Below are positions 1-5,401 of a DNA stretch of 5,826 bases, piece after piece. Every line of letters starts with the position of its first letter. Position 1 is the stretch's first letter. The notes under the pieces were generated by a model, which did not search any database, had not been told where the DNA came from, and saw nothing but the letters and a program-made list of their open reading frames with translations. Source of the DNA: an uncultured Lachnospiraceae bacterium (lineage in GTDB: Bacteria > Bacillota > Clostridia > Lachnospirales > Lachnospiraceae); NCBI GenBank assembly GCA_947589175.1, contig CANPZR010000171.1, forward strand, positions 1-5,826, given 5' to 3'. A program made the position numbers and the translations under genes.

Positions 1-58
1 TAAACAACTGCTGTATCATCGGTAACAGTTCGATTAAATTTTCTATTTTCTGGCTCAT
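1..58 (-). CDS. 5' end of an unidentified minus-strand gene
   Basis: Reading leftward from position 58 there is an open frame of 19 codons that runs off the window, translating as MSQKIENLIELLPMIQQLF. A ribosome binding site GGAGGA (complement of 65-70) lies 6 nt before this ATG. A second in-frame ATG at 64-62 touches the binding site directly and is a less likely start. The peptide looks like an amphipathic helix rich in Leu and Ile, with no cleavable signal. It is too short to assign a family, so I propose no function. A candidate promoter lies about 50 nt upstream at 139-111, which supports this being a real gene start rather than a chance frame. Confidence 0.6.
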   Translation of the reverse strand, partial: MSQKIENLIELLPMIQQLF

Positions 59-110
59 GGTCATTCCTCCGTGTAATTTGGGTATCAAAGAATGCTGTTA
101 TATATCATAT

Positions 111-139
111 ATCATACTATAGTTTTCAGAAATACGCAA
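111..139 (-). promoter_or_regulatory. Candidate promoter for the leftward gene
   Basis: On the minus strand, TTGCGT (complement of 134-139) is followed after exactly 17 bp by TATGAT (complement of 111-116). The -10 matches the vegetative consensus at five of six bases and the -35 at three of six. The predicted transcription start is near position 104, giving an untranslated leader of about 45 nt. The surrounding AT-rich stretch (about 98-121) offers other possible -10 boxes, so the exact start is uncertain. Confidence 0.5.
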
Positions 140-167
140 GAAAAACTTCAGAGGGAATTTTGGGGCT

Positions 168-185
168 GCGGCGTGAAACGACCGC
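168..185. repeat. Short inverted repeat between divergent promoters
   Basis: GCGGCGT (168-174) pairs with ACG (178-180) and CCGC (182-185), with a GAA loop and one unpaired A at 181. It lies between the two divergent promoters in otherwise AT-rich DNA, about 20 bp upstream of the rightward -35 box. It could be an operator or a small cruciform-prone site. There is no T-run on either side, so it is not a terminator. Its significance is uncertain. Confidence 0.3.
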
Positions 186-205
186 AAACTTGCGCTAAAA
201 AATGC

Positions 206-235
206 TTGACATTTTGATTTGGTTTAGAGTATAAC
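206..235 (+). promoter_or_regulatory. Promoter of the methyltransferase-cobO unit
   Basis: A perfect TTGACA at 206-211 is followed after 18 bp by TATAAC at 230-235, which matches TATAAT at five of six positions. The predicted start is near 242. This is a strong vegetative-type promoter and should transcribe the methyltransferase and the overlapping adenosyltransferase gene together. Confidence 0.7.
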
Positions 236-345
236 ATAATTGTATAGAGAATAAATGTGCAGCATGGCGTTGTTTTTTTTGATAAGATAAAATAGCAGAA
301 GGAAAATTGTAGAGAAAACAAGTAGCAGCAGGAGGATTAAATCTC

Positions 346-1287
346 ATGTGGTTAGCAGACGGATGGCGCGACTATGAAGTGTTGGACACTTCCTCCGGGG
401 AGAAATTAGAGCGGTGGGGGAAGTATATTCTGGTGCGTCCGGATCCCCAGGTAATCTGGCAGACCGGTCACGCCGCGCCGGAGTGGAAAAAGAAAAACGG
501 TCATTATCACCGCAGCCACAAGGGGGGCGGCGAGTGGGAGTTTTTTGATCTGCCGGAGCAGTGGGACGTCTCCTATTCGCTGGCGGCCCTGCCCGAGGGG
601 CAGAATGAGCTGACATTCCACCTCAAACCATTCAGTTTCAAGCACACCGGGCTTTTTCCAGAGCAGGCAGTGAACTGGGAGTGGGCGGCCGGATTAATCG
701 ATGGACGGAAGAGAGAAGCCCCCTCTAATGAGATCAAAGTGCTGAACTTGTTTGCCTATACGGGCGGCGCCACTTTAGCCTGTGCCAAAGCGGGAGCGTC
801 GGTGGCTCATGTGGATGCCTCGAAGGGAATGGTGACCTGGGCGAAGGAGAACGCGGCGGCCTCCGGGCTCGCGGACGCGAAGATTCGTTATCTGGTGGAC
901 GACTGCGTGAAGTTTGTGGAGAGGGAGATTCGGCGGGGAAATCACTATGAAGGAATTATCATGGATCCGCCATCTTACGGGAGAGGGCCGAAGGGCGAGG
1001 TCTGGAAGATAGAGGATCAGATTTTTCCGCTGATACAGCTGTGTGTGAAGCTCTTGTCCGATGAACCGCTTTTCTTTCTTGTCAATTCTTATACTACGGG
1101 ACTGCAGCCGGCAGTGCTGTCTTATATGATGAATCTGGAGATTGCCAGTCGGTTCGGCGGGCAGGTTCAGGCGGAGGAAATCGGGATCCCGGTGAGGGGA
1201 GGAGATCGACTGATTCTTCCCTGTGGCGCCAGCGGACGATGGATGCAGCGAGAGAACTTGTTCGCTCAGGAATGGAGATTAAAATGA
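346..1287 (+). CDS. Class I SAM-dependent methyltransferase (RlmI/RlmK-like, COG1092 type)
   Basis: This 313-residue protein resembles the RlmI/RlmK-like group that methylates 23S rRNA, although members of this shorter subgroup are mostly of unproven substrate. The N-terminal 120 residues form a family-specific region with HTGLFPEQ at 100-107. The Rossmann-fold SAM site follows: motif I VLNLFAYTGGATLA at 132-145, an acidic residue in the HVDAS motif at 155-159 likely to contact the ribose, and motif IV DPPSYGRGPKG at 207-217. The DPPS motif is typical of these enzymes. NSYTTG at 247-252 matches a later strand. The start at 346 has AGGAGG at 330-335, a slightly long 10-nt spacing. The stop overlaps the start of the next gene (ATGA), suggesting translational coupling. 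No PUA domain is visible, unlike full-length RlmI. The methyltransferase fold is secure; an rRNA substrate is inference. Confidence 0.88.
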   Translation: MWLADGWRDYEVLDTSSGEKLERWGKYILVRPDPQVIWQTGHAAPEWKKKNGHYHRSHKGGGEWEFFDLPEQWDVSYSLAALPEGQNELTFHLKPFSFKHTGLFPEQAVNWEWAAGLIDGRKREAPSNEIKVLNLFAYTGGATLACAKAGASVAHVDASKGMVTWAKENAAASGLADAKIRYLVDDCVKFVEREIRRGNHYEGIIMDPPSYGRGPKGEVWKIEDQIFPLIQLCVKLLSDEPLFFLVNSYTTGLQPAVLSYMMNLEIASRFGGQVQAEEIGIPVRGGDRLILPCGASGRWMQRENLFAQEWRLK

Positions 1288-1796
1288 TTCATTTATATTA
1301 CGGGGACGGAAAGGGCAAGACGACGGCGGCTGTGGGACTTGCGGCGCGCATGGCCGGACACGGGAAAAATGTTTTTTTTGCTCAGTTTATGAAAAGCGGT
1401 TTCACGGGAGAACTGGAAATTTTGAAAGGAGTTTCTTCTATATATATAGGAAGGCCGCAGGGGAAATACGGATTTTACTCCTCGCTGTCCAATGAGGACA
1501 AGGCGAGGCTGACCGGAGAGCACAATCAGATTCTTTCTCTGGCGCTGGAGCGGATGCAGGAAGGACAGATTGACCTGCTTGTGCTGGACGAGATTACATA
1601 TGCCTATCACTATGGCCTGGCGGACAAAAGACAGATACGGAAAGTATTGGCGATGGCGGCAGACATTGAAGCGGTCTGCACGGGACGCAGGCCGGCGGAT
1701 CTGTTTTTTCAGTATGCCGATTATGTGACGGAGATGAAGAAAATCCGCCATCCCTACGACGAGGGTGTCGCCGGGAGGGCGGGAGTTGAGTTCTAA
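1284..1796 (+). CDS. cobO: Corrinoid adenosyltransferase (CobO/BtuR family)
   Basis: This 170-residue protein matches ATP:cob(I)alamin adenosyltransferases of the CobA/CobO/BtuR family, which transfer the 5'-deoxyadenosyl group of ATP to reduced corrinoid cobalt to make coenzyme B12 forms. The P-loop GDGKGKTT is at residues 7-14, the Walker B-like LLVLDEI at 98-104, the family motif TGR at 133-135, and the C-terminal block ADYVTEM...HPYDEGV at 145-162, with GVEF as the last four residues. Length is slightly shorter than classical CobO (about 180-200 residues), mainly at the N-terminus. I chose ATG 1284 because GGAG at 1274-1277 is 6 nt upstream and the next residues run straight into the first beta strand. 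Upstream ATGs at 1239 and 1272 lack a good binding site. The start overlaps the methyltransferase stop by 4 bases. No other cobalamin gene is nearby, so a salvage role is plausible but inferred. Confidence 0.87.
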   Translation: MIHLYYGDGKGKTTAAVGLAARMAGHGKNVFFAQFMKSGFTGELEILKGVSSIYIGRPQGKYGFYSSLSNEDKARLTGEHNQILSLALERMQEGQIDLLVLDEITYAYHYGLADKRQIRKVLAMAADIEAVCTGRRPADLFFQYADYVTEMKKIRHPYDEGVAGRAGVEF

Positions 1797-1813
1797 GAAA
1801 TTTTCTTATAAAA

Positions 1814-1842
1814 AAATCATGCGAAAAAATTTCGCATGATTT
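1814..1842. terminator. Hairpin after cobO, probable terminator
   Basis: AAATCATGCGAAA (1814-1826) and TTTCGCATGATTT (1830-1842) are perfect 13-bp inverted repeats around an AAA loop, starting 18 nt after the cobO stop. On the plus strand the stem is followed by a short, imperfect T tract (ATTTCT, 1839-1844). On the minus strand the 3' side is a run of seven Ts (complement of 1810-1816), a much better Rho-independent signal. It may act in both directions, insulating the upstream unit from the S10 operon promoter that begins only 12 bp further on. Confidence 0.6.
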
Positions 1843-1854
1843 CTAAAAAAACAC

Positions 1855-1883
1855 TTGCATTCCATTCCTTTTTATGGTATAGT
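1855..1883 (+). promoter_or_regulatory. S10 operon promoter
   Basis: TTGCAT (1855-1860) is followed after 17 bp by TATAGT (1878-1883). The -10 is preceded by TGG (1875-1877), giving an extended -10 (TGnTATAGT), which compensates for a -35 that matches at only three positions. The predicted start is about 1890. No other promoter of similar quality is visible before rpsJ, so this probably drives the whole ribosomal-protein operon. Confidence 0.75.
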
Positions 1884-1889
1884 TAGCGT

Positions 1890-2173
1890 TGCTGTGACAT
1901 GATAGCGATGAAGCGCGAGGTTGCCACCGGGAGGTGGGTTTTTCCGTGGAGCGAATGTCAAGAGGCCGGAGATCAGCATTTTTCGGCCGGTAAACCTGAC
2001 GGCAAGTCACTGTACAGAAACATATTTTCTGCCACGAGCAGATAAACGTGTGAGTCCCGCCTCTGGATGACAGAGGTATTTATAATGAACCGATGCGACA
2101 CACACGGATGAGTGTACAGTCACCACTTGTCGTACTATTCAAAAAAGAGTACGAAAAGGAGGCGGCTATTTTT
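1890..2173 (+). promoter_or_regulatory. Long structured 5' leader of the S10 operon mRNA
   Basis: About 284 nt of untranslated RNA separate the predicted transcription start from the rpsJ ATG. By eye it can form four compatible domains. Domain I: TGACAT 1895-1900 with ATGTCA 1955-1960, enclosing a CCACC/GGTGG hairpin with a GGGA (GNRA-type) loop at 1924-1937. Domain II: GGCCG 1964-1968 with CGGCC 1984-1988, extended by four A-U/G-U pairs. Domain III: ACTGTACA 2009-2016 with TGTACAGT 2113-2120, closing a region that contains hairpin 2028-2042 and helix 2047-2056/2097-2106, the latter capped by hairpin CCTCTG/CAGAGG 2060-2076. Domain IV: TCGTACT 2130-2136 with AGTACGA 2148-2154, ending just before the ribosome binding site. 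S10 operons in gamma-proteobacteria are controlled by L4 binding the leader. A comparable feedback role here is inference, and no binding protein can be named from sequence. Confidence 0.65.
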
Positions 2174-2491
2174 ATGGCAAGTCAAAAAATGAGAATTATC
2201 TTGAAGGCGTATGATCATCAGTTGATCGATTTTGCAGCATCAAAGCTGATCGAGACTGTGAAAAAGACAGGAGCGAAGGTGAGTGGGCCTGTGCCACTGC
2301 CGACCAAGAAAGAAGTGGTCACGATCCTGCGTGCGGTACACATGTACAAAGATTCCCGCGAGCAGTTCGAGCAGAGAACGCACAAGAGACTGATCGACGT
2401 GCTGACGCCTTCGCAAAAGACGGTAGACGCACTTTCCAGAGTGGAACTGCCTGCCGGCGTTGCGATTGATATCAAGATGAAAAACGCGTAA
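2174..2491 (+). CDS. rpsJ: 30S ribosomal protein S10 (NusE)
   Basis: This 105-residue protein has the usual S10 length (about 102-105). It sits in the 30S head. The same protein, as NusE, pairs with NusB in transcription antitermination complexes. The family signature is clear: MRIILKAYDH near the start (6-15), SGPVPLPTKK at 37-46, and SREQFEQRTHKRLIDV at 61-76, part of the extended tRNA-proximal loop. The ATG at 2174 is chosen because AAGGAGG at 2156-2162 precedes it by 11 nt and the protein then starts at the conserved position. The longer frame opening at 2093 would run through the structured leader and has no family support. It is first in its operon, and its translation may be governed by the leader hairpin that abuts its binding site. 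Confidence 0.98.
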   Translation: MASQKMRIILKAYDHQLIDFAASKLIETVKKTGAKVSGPVPLPTKKEVVTILRAVHMYKDSREQFEQRTHKRLIDVLTPSQKTVDALSRVELPAGVAIDIKMKNA

Positions 2492-2622
2492 TTGCTTTTT
2501 CGATTGATGAATTGGCTATGATGCAGGTCTACGGTTCAGGACATGACAGTAGCCATCTAGGATGATTGCTTCTTATTTATAAGGAAGGCAATCCGCTGTA
2601 GAATATTTAGGAGGAAAAGAAA
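2492..2622 (+). promoter_or_regulatory. rpsJ-rplC intergenic region with two potential hairpins
   Basis: This 131-bp gap is much longer than any other within the operon in this window (at most 40 bp). TGGCTA (2513-2518) can pair with TAGCCA (2550-2555), with weaker inner pairing CAGGTC 2524-2529 to GACATG 2540-2545. A second hairpin joins GATTGC (2564-2569) to GCAATC (2588-2593), continuing as TTCTTA against TAAG and AA with two single-base bulges. Neither is followed by a T-run, so they are not ordinary terminators. The rplC ribosome binding site AGGAGG (2609-2614) lies 15 nt after the second stem. An internal control or mRNA processing site is possible. No convincing internal promoter is seen. 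Confidence 0.45.
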
Positions 2623-3261
2623 ATGAAAAAAGCTATTGTAGCTACCAAGGTTGGAATGACTCAGATTTTCAACGAAGACGGTGTTTTGACACCGGTTACT
2701 GTACTTCAGGCCGGTCCGGTCTATGTTTCCCAGATCAAGACGGTGGAAAATGACGGATACGAGGCAGTACAGGTCGCATACGGCGATGTTCGCGAGAAGC
2801 TTTTGAACAAGCCGGAAAAAGGACATCTGGCCAAGGCGGGAGTGGAGAACAAGAGATTCCTCACGGAGTTCAAGTTCGAGAACGCTGCCGAGTATGAGCT
2901 GGGCCAGGAGATCAAAGCTGATATTTTTGAAGCCGGCGACAAGGTAGACGTTACCGCAAAGACCAAAGGTAAGGGATTCCAGGGTGCCATCAAGCGCCAC
3001 GGACAGTCCCGCGGACCGATGGGCCACGGCTCCAAATTCCATAGACATGCAGGTTCCAACGGCGCTGCATCCGATCCGAGCAAGGTGTTCAAGGGCAAGA
3101 AGATGCCTGGACAGATGGGTGCGGTACAGGTTACGATCCAGAATCTCGAGATCGTGCGCGTGGACGCGGAGAACAATCTTCTCTTAGTCAAGGGCGCTGT
3201 GCCGGGACCGAAGAAATCGACAGTAATCATTAAAGAATCCGTTAAGGCCGTTAAGGCGTAA
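2623..3261 (+). CDS. rplC: 50S ribosomal protein L3
   Basis: This 212-residue protein matches L3, an early assembly protein that binds near the 3' end of 23S rRNA and sends a long loop toward the peptidyl transferase centre. The N-terminus KKAIVATKVGMTQIF (2-16) is diagnostic. The central extension GKGFQGAIKRHGQSRGPMGH (116-135), HRHAGSNG (140-147) and VFKGKKMPGQMG (155-166) follow, with KGAVPGPKKS at 190-199 near the end. Length is normal for Firmicutes. The segment GSNGAASDP occupies the place where E. coli L3 carries the glutamine methylated by PrmB, and no glutamine is present, as I expect for this lineage. AGGAGG at 2609-2614 lies 8 nt before the start. The gene is followed by rplD after 24 bp. 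Confidence 0.98.
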   Translation: MKKAIVATKVGMTQIFNEDGVLTPVTVLQAGPVYVSQIKTVENDGYEAVQVAYGDVREKLLNKPEKGHLAKAGVENKRFLTEFKFENAAEYELGQEIKADIFEAGDKVDVTAKTKGKGFQGAIKRHGQSRGPMGHGSKFHRHAGSNGAASDPSKVFKGKKMPGQMGAVQVTIQNLEIVRVDAENNLLLVKGAVPGPKKSTVIIKESVKAVKA

Positions 3262-3285
3262 CTTTTCGGAAAGGAGGAAACACAG

Positions 3286-3906
3286 ATGGCAAGTGTATCT
3301 GTTTATAATAAGGAAGGCAAAGAAGTAGAGAAGATCGACCTGAATGATTCCGTCTTTGCCGCTCCGGTAAATGAGCATTTAGTTCATATGGCAGTTGTTC
3401 TGCAGCTGGCCAATAAGCGCCAGGGAACACAGAAAGCTAAGACCCGCTCGGAAGTGCGCGGCGGTGGAAGAAAGCCCTGGAGACAGAAGGAAACCGGACA
3501 CGCAAGACAGGGTTCGATCCGCGCTCCGCAGTGGACAGGCGGCGGCGTAGTGTTCGCGCCGGTTCCGAGAGATTATTCCTTCAAGATGAATAAGAAGGAA
3601 AAGGCAGCAGCGATCCGCTCCGTTTTATCTTCCAAAGTCAGCGAGAACAAGCTGATCGTGATGGATAATCTGGATTTTGAGGCGCCTAAGACCAAGGAGA
3701 TGAAGAACATTCTGAACAATCTGAATGTAAACAAGGCTCTGGTCGTTGTAGACGGCGACGCGTCAAACACCCTTCTCTCTGTGAGAAACCTGCAGGAGGC
3801 AAGAGGCGTGTACAGCAACTCCATCAACGTCTACGACATGCTGAAGTATGACACGGTAGTGATTACCAAGAGCGCTGTAAAAGCAATCGAGGAGGTGTAC
3901 GCATAA
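3286..3906 (+). CDS. rplD: 50S ribosomal protein L4
   Basis: This 206-residue protein matches L4, which binds domain I of 23S rRNA and extends a loop that forms part of the narrowest section of the exit tunnel. The loop is visible as KTRSEVRGGGRKPWRQK (52-68), ETGHARQGSIRAPQW (69-83) and TGGGVVFAP (84-92). The tip normally reads KGTG, whereas here it reads KETG, so Glu replaces the first Gly at residue 69. The C-terminal half (about 100-206) is the globular rRNA-binding part. In gamma-proteobacteria L4 is also the repressor of its own operon. Whether that holds here is unknown, but the operon leader is highly structured. AAGGAGG at 3271-3277 lies 8 nt before the ATG. The TAA stop overlaps the rplW start by one base. 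Confidence 0.98.
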   Translation: MASVSVYNKEGKEVEKIDLNDSVFAAPVNEHLVHMAVVLQLANKRQGTQKAKTRSEVRGGGRKPWRQKETGHARQGSIRAPQWTGGGVVFAPVPRDYSFKMNKKEKAAAIRSVLSSKVSENKLIVMDNLDFEAPKTKEMKNILNNLNVNKALVVVDGDASNTLLSVRNLQEARGVYSNSINVYDMLKYDTVVITKSAVKAIEEVYA

Positions 3907-4205
3907 TGGCAGATCTGAAATATTATGACATTATTTCCAAGCCGGTCATCACAGAGAAGGCTATGTCTGGTATGGAATTTAAGAAATACACATTCTATGT
4001 GCACACAGATGCAACCAAGACCCAGATCAAGGAAGCAGTCGAGAAGATGTTTCCGGGAACGAAGGTTGCCAAGGTAAATACCATGAACCTGGACGGCAAG
4101 AAGCGCAGACGCGGCATGGTTGTCGGCAAGACCGCTAAGAGAAAGAAAGCGATCGTCCAGTTGACCGAAGACAGTGAAGATATTGAGATTTTTGAAGGCT
4201 TATAA
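3906..4205 (+). CDS. rplW: 50S ribosomal protein L23
   Basis: This 99-residue protein matches L23, which surrounds the exit of the peptide tunnel and provides the docking site for trigger factor and the signal recognition particle. The start ISKPVITEKA (10-19) contains Glu17, equivalent to the E. coli Glu18 that contacts trigger factor. YTFYVHTDATKTQIKEAVEKMF (28-49, here described by position) is the conserved first strand and helix. The basic loop GKKRRRGMVVGKTAKRKKA (64-82) is the rRNA-binding extension. The C-terminus is acidic (EDSEDIEIFEGL). The ATG at 3906 shares a base with the rplD stop (TAATG), and GAGGAGG at 3889-3895 lies inside the end of rplD, so translation is probably coupled. 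Confidence 0.97.
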   Translation: MADLKYYDIISKPVITEKAMSGMEFKKYTFYVHTDATKTQIKEAVEKMFPGTKVAKVNTMNLDGKKRRRGMVVGKTAKRKKAIVQLTEDSEDIEIFEGL

Positions 4206-4223
4206 TTGAAAGGAGCGTAAATC

Positions 4224-5069
4224 ATGGGAATCAAAACCTATAACCCATATACCCCTTCCAGGAGACAGATGAGTGGTTATGACTTCAAGGAGATTACCAC
4301 ATCTACTCCGGAGAAATCCCTGACCGTATCCCTCAAGAAGCACGCGGGACGCAACGCGCAGGGAAAGATCACGGTGAGACACCGTGGAGGCGGATGCAGA
4401 AGAAAGTACAGAATCATTGACTTTAAGAGAAATAAGGACGGTATTCCGGCTACTGTAAAGACCATCGAGTATGATCCGAACCGGACCGCCAACATCGCGT
4501 TAGTCAGCTATGCGGACGGCGAAAAGAGATATATCCTGGCTCCGGTAGGGCTTCAGGTAGGACAGACAATCATGAACGGACCGGACGCAGAGGTGAGAGT
4601 CGGCAACTGTCTGGAACTGAAGGATATGCCGGTAGGTACTCAGATTCACAACATCGAGATGCACCCAGGCCACGGCGGACAGTTAGTCCGCGCAGCAGGC
4701 GTCAGCGCGCAGCTGATGGCTAAGGAAGGCAAGCACGCCATCATCCGTATGCCATCCGGCGAGATGAGAATGGTGCCGATCGTGTGCCGCGCGACCATCG
4801 GACAGGTGGGCAACACGGAGCACAACCTGATCAATATCGGTAAGGCAGGGCGCAAGCGCCACATGGGCATTCGCCCGACTGTCCGTGGTTCTGTTATGAA
4901 CCCCAACGACCACCCGCACGGCGGCGGCGAGGGCCGCGCTCCGGTTGGACGTCCGGGCCCATGTACACCTTGGGGCAAGCCTGCTCTTGGTTATAAGACC
5001 AGAAAGAAGAATAAACCGTCAAATAAGATGATTATCAGAAGACGCGATGGAAAGGCCCTTTCCAAGTAA
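4224..5069 (+). CDS. rplB: 50S ribosomal protein L2
   Basis: This 281-residue protein matches L2, one of the most conserved ribosomal proteins, needed for subunit association and placed close to the peptidyl transferase centre. The N-terminal part has GIKTYNPYTPSRR (2-14) and the RNA-binding block KITVRHRGGGCRRKYRIIDF (48-67). The middle SH3-like part includes KRYILAPVGL (101-110) and IEMHPGHGGQLVRAAG (144-159). The C-terminal loop SVMNPNDHPHGGGEGRAP (223-240) carries the conserved histidines at 230 and 232, the region important for peptidyl transferase activity, followed by a basic tail. Length is normal (about 273-281). AAAGGAG at 4209-4215 lies 8 nt before the start. No anomaly is seen. 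Confidence 0.98.
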   Translation: MGIKTYNPYTPSRRQMSGYDFKEITTSTPEKSLTVSLKKHAGRNAQGKITVRHRGGGCRRKYRIIDFKRNKDGIPATVKTIEYDPNRTANIALVSYADGEKRYILAPVGLQVGQTIMNGPDAEVRVGNCLELKDMPVGTQIHNIEMHPGHGGQLVRAAGVSAQLMAKEGKHAIIRMPSGEMRMVPIVCRATIGQVGNTEHNLINIGKAGRKRHMGIRPTVRGSVMNPNDHPHGGGEGRAPVGRPGPCTPWGKPALGYKTRKKNKPSNKMIIRRRDGKALSK

Positions 5070-5109
5070 TCCGGACCACGCGCCAGCAAATAAAGGAGGT
5101 AGCGACTAA

Positions 5110-5382
5110 ATGTCACGTTCATTGAAAAAAGGACCATTCGCAGACGCGCATCTGTTAAAGAAGATTGACGCCATGAACGAGTCCGGAGATAAATCAGTAT
5201 TTAAGACCTGGTCACGTCGTTCTACGATCTTCCCGAGTTTCGTGGGCCACACCATTGCTGTCCATGACGGAAGAAAGCATGTGCCTGTATATATTACAGA
5301 GGACATGGTAGGACACAAGCTCGGAGAGTTTGTCATGACAAGAACTTATAAGGGACATGGCAAAGACGAGAAGAGAGGTTAA
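5110..5382 (+). CDS. rpsS: 30S ribosomal protein S19
   Basis: This 90-residue protein matches S19, which forms a complex with S13 in the 30S head near the A and P sites. The N-terminus SRSLKKGPF (2-10), the core TWSRRSTIFPSFVGHTIAVH (33-52), and the end HKLGEFVMTRTYKGHGKDEK (69-88) are family hallmarks. The usual segment EFAPTRT reads EFVMTRT here, a mild variation. Length is two or three residues short of the usual 92-93, at the C-terminus. AAAGGAGGT at 5092-5100 lies 9 nt before the ATG. It follows rplB after 40 bp, the largest gap in the operon after rpsJ-rplC. Confidence 0.97.
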   Translation: MSRSLKKGPFADAHLLKKIDAMNESGDKSVFKTWSRRSTIFPSFVGHTIAVHDGRKHVPVYITEDMVGHKLGEFVMTRTYKGHGKDEKRG

Positions 5383-5401
5383 GAAAGGAGGTTTCTGAGA
5401 A

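Larger units (their letters stand above)
65..345. other. Divergent intergenic region
   Basis: This gap separates the leftward gene from the methyltransferase gene. It holds the leftward promoter (111-139), a small GC-rich inverted repeat (168-185) and the rightward promoter (206-235). After the rightward promoter comes an AT-rich untranslated leader of about 100 nt, ending in the ribosome binding site AGGAGG at 330-335. I see no RNA gene or convincing small coding frame. The ATG at 264 opens a nine-codon frame without a ribosome binding site. Confidence 0.7.

Noticed and set aside
346..645. Antisense frames opposite the methyltransferase gene.
   Set aside because: The plus-strand protein has clear family motifs, while the antisense translations are low-complexity and unsupported.
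1239..1283. Longer CobO starting at 1239, or at 1272.
   Set aside because: The extra residues lie inside the methyltransferase frame and lack a good ribosome binding site. ATG 1284 has GGAG at the proper distance and forms a typical ATGA overlap.
2093..2173. N-terminal extension of S10 from an earlier ATG at 2093.
   Set aside because: It would add 27 residues with no family counterpart, overlaps the structured leader and has no ribosome binding site. The ATG at 2174 has AAGGAGG and gives the normal length.
2492..2522. Internal promoter TTGCTT...TATGAT between rpsJ and rplC.
   Set aside because: The spacing is 19 bp and the -35 is poor; not convincing without transcript data.
1896..2546. Shared heptamer GACATGA in the leader (1896-1902) and in the rpsJ-rplC gap (2540-2546), as a possible repeated protein-binding site.
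   Set aside because: Only seven bases match exactly and the surrounding pairing differs, so chance is the simpler explanation.
4646..4978. Long antisense frame opposite rplB.
   Set aside because: It is a shadow of the strongly conserved L2 reading frame in codon-biased DNA, with no ribosome binding site or recognisable protein character.
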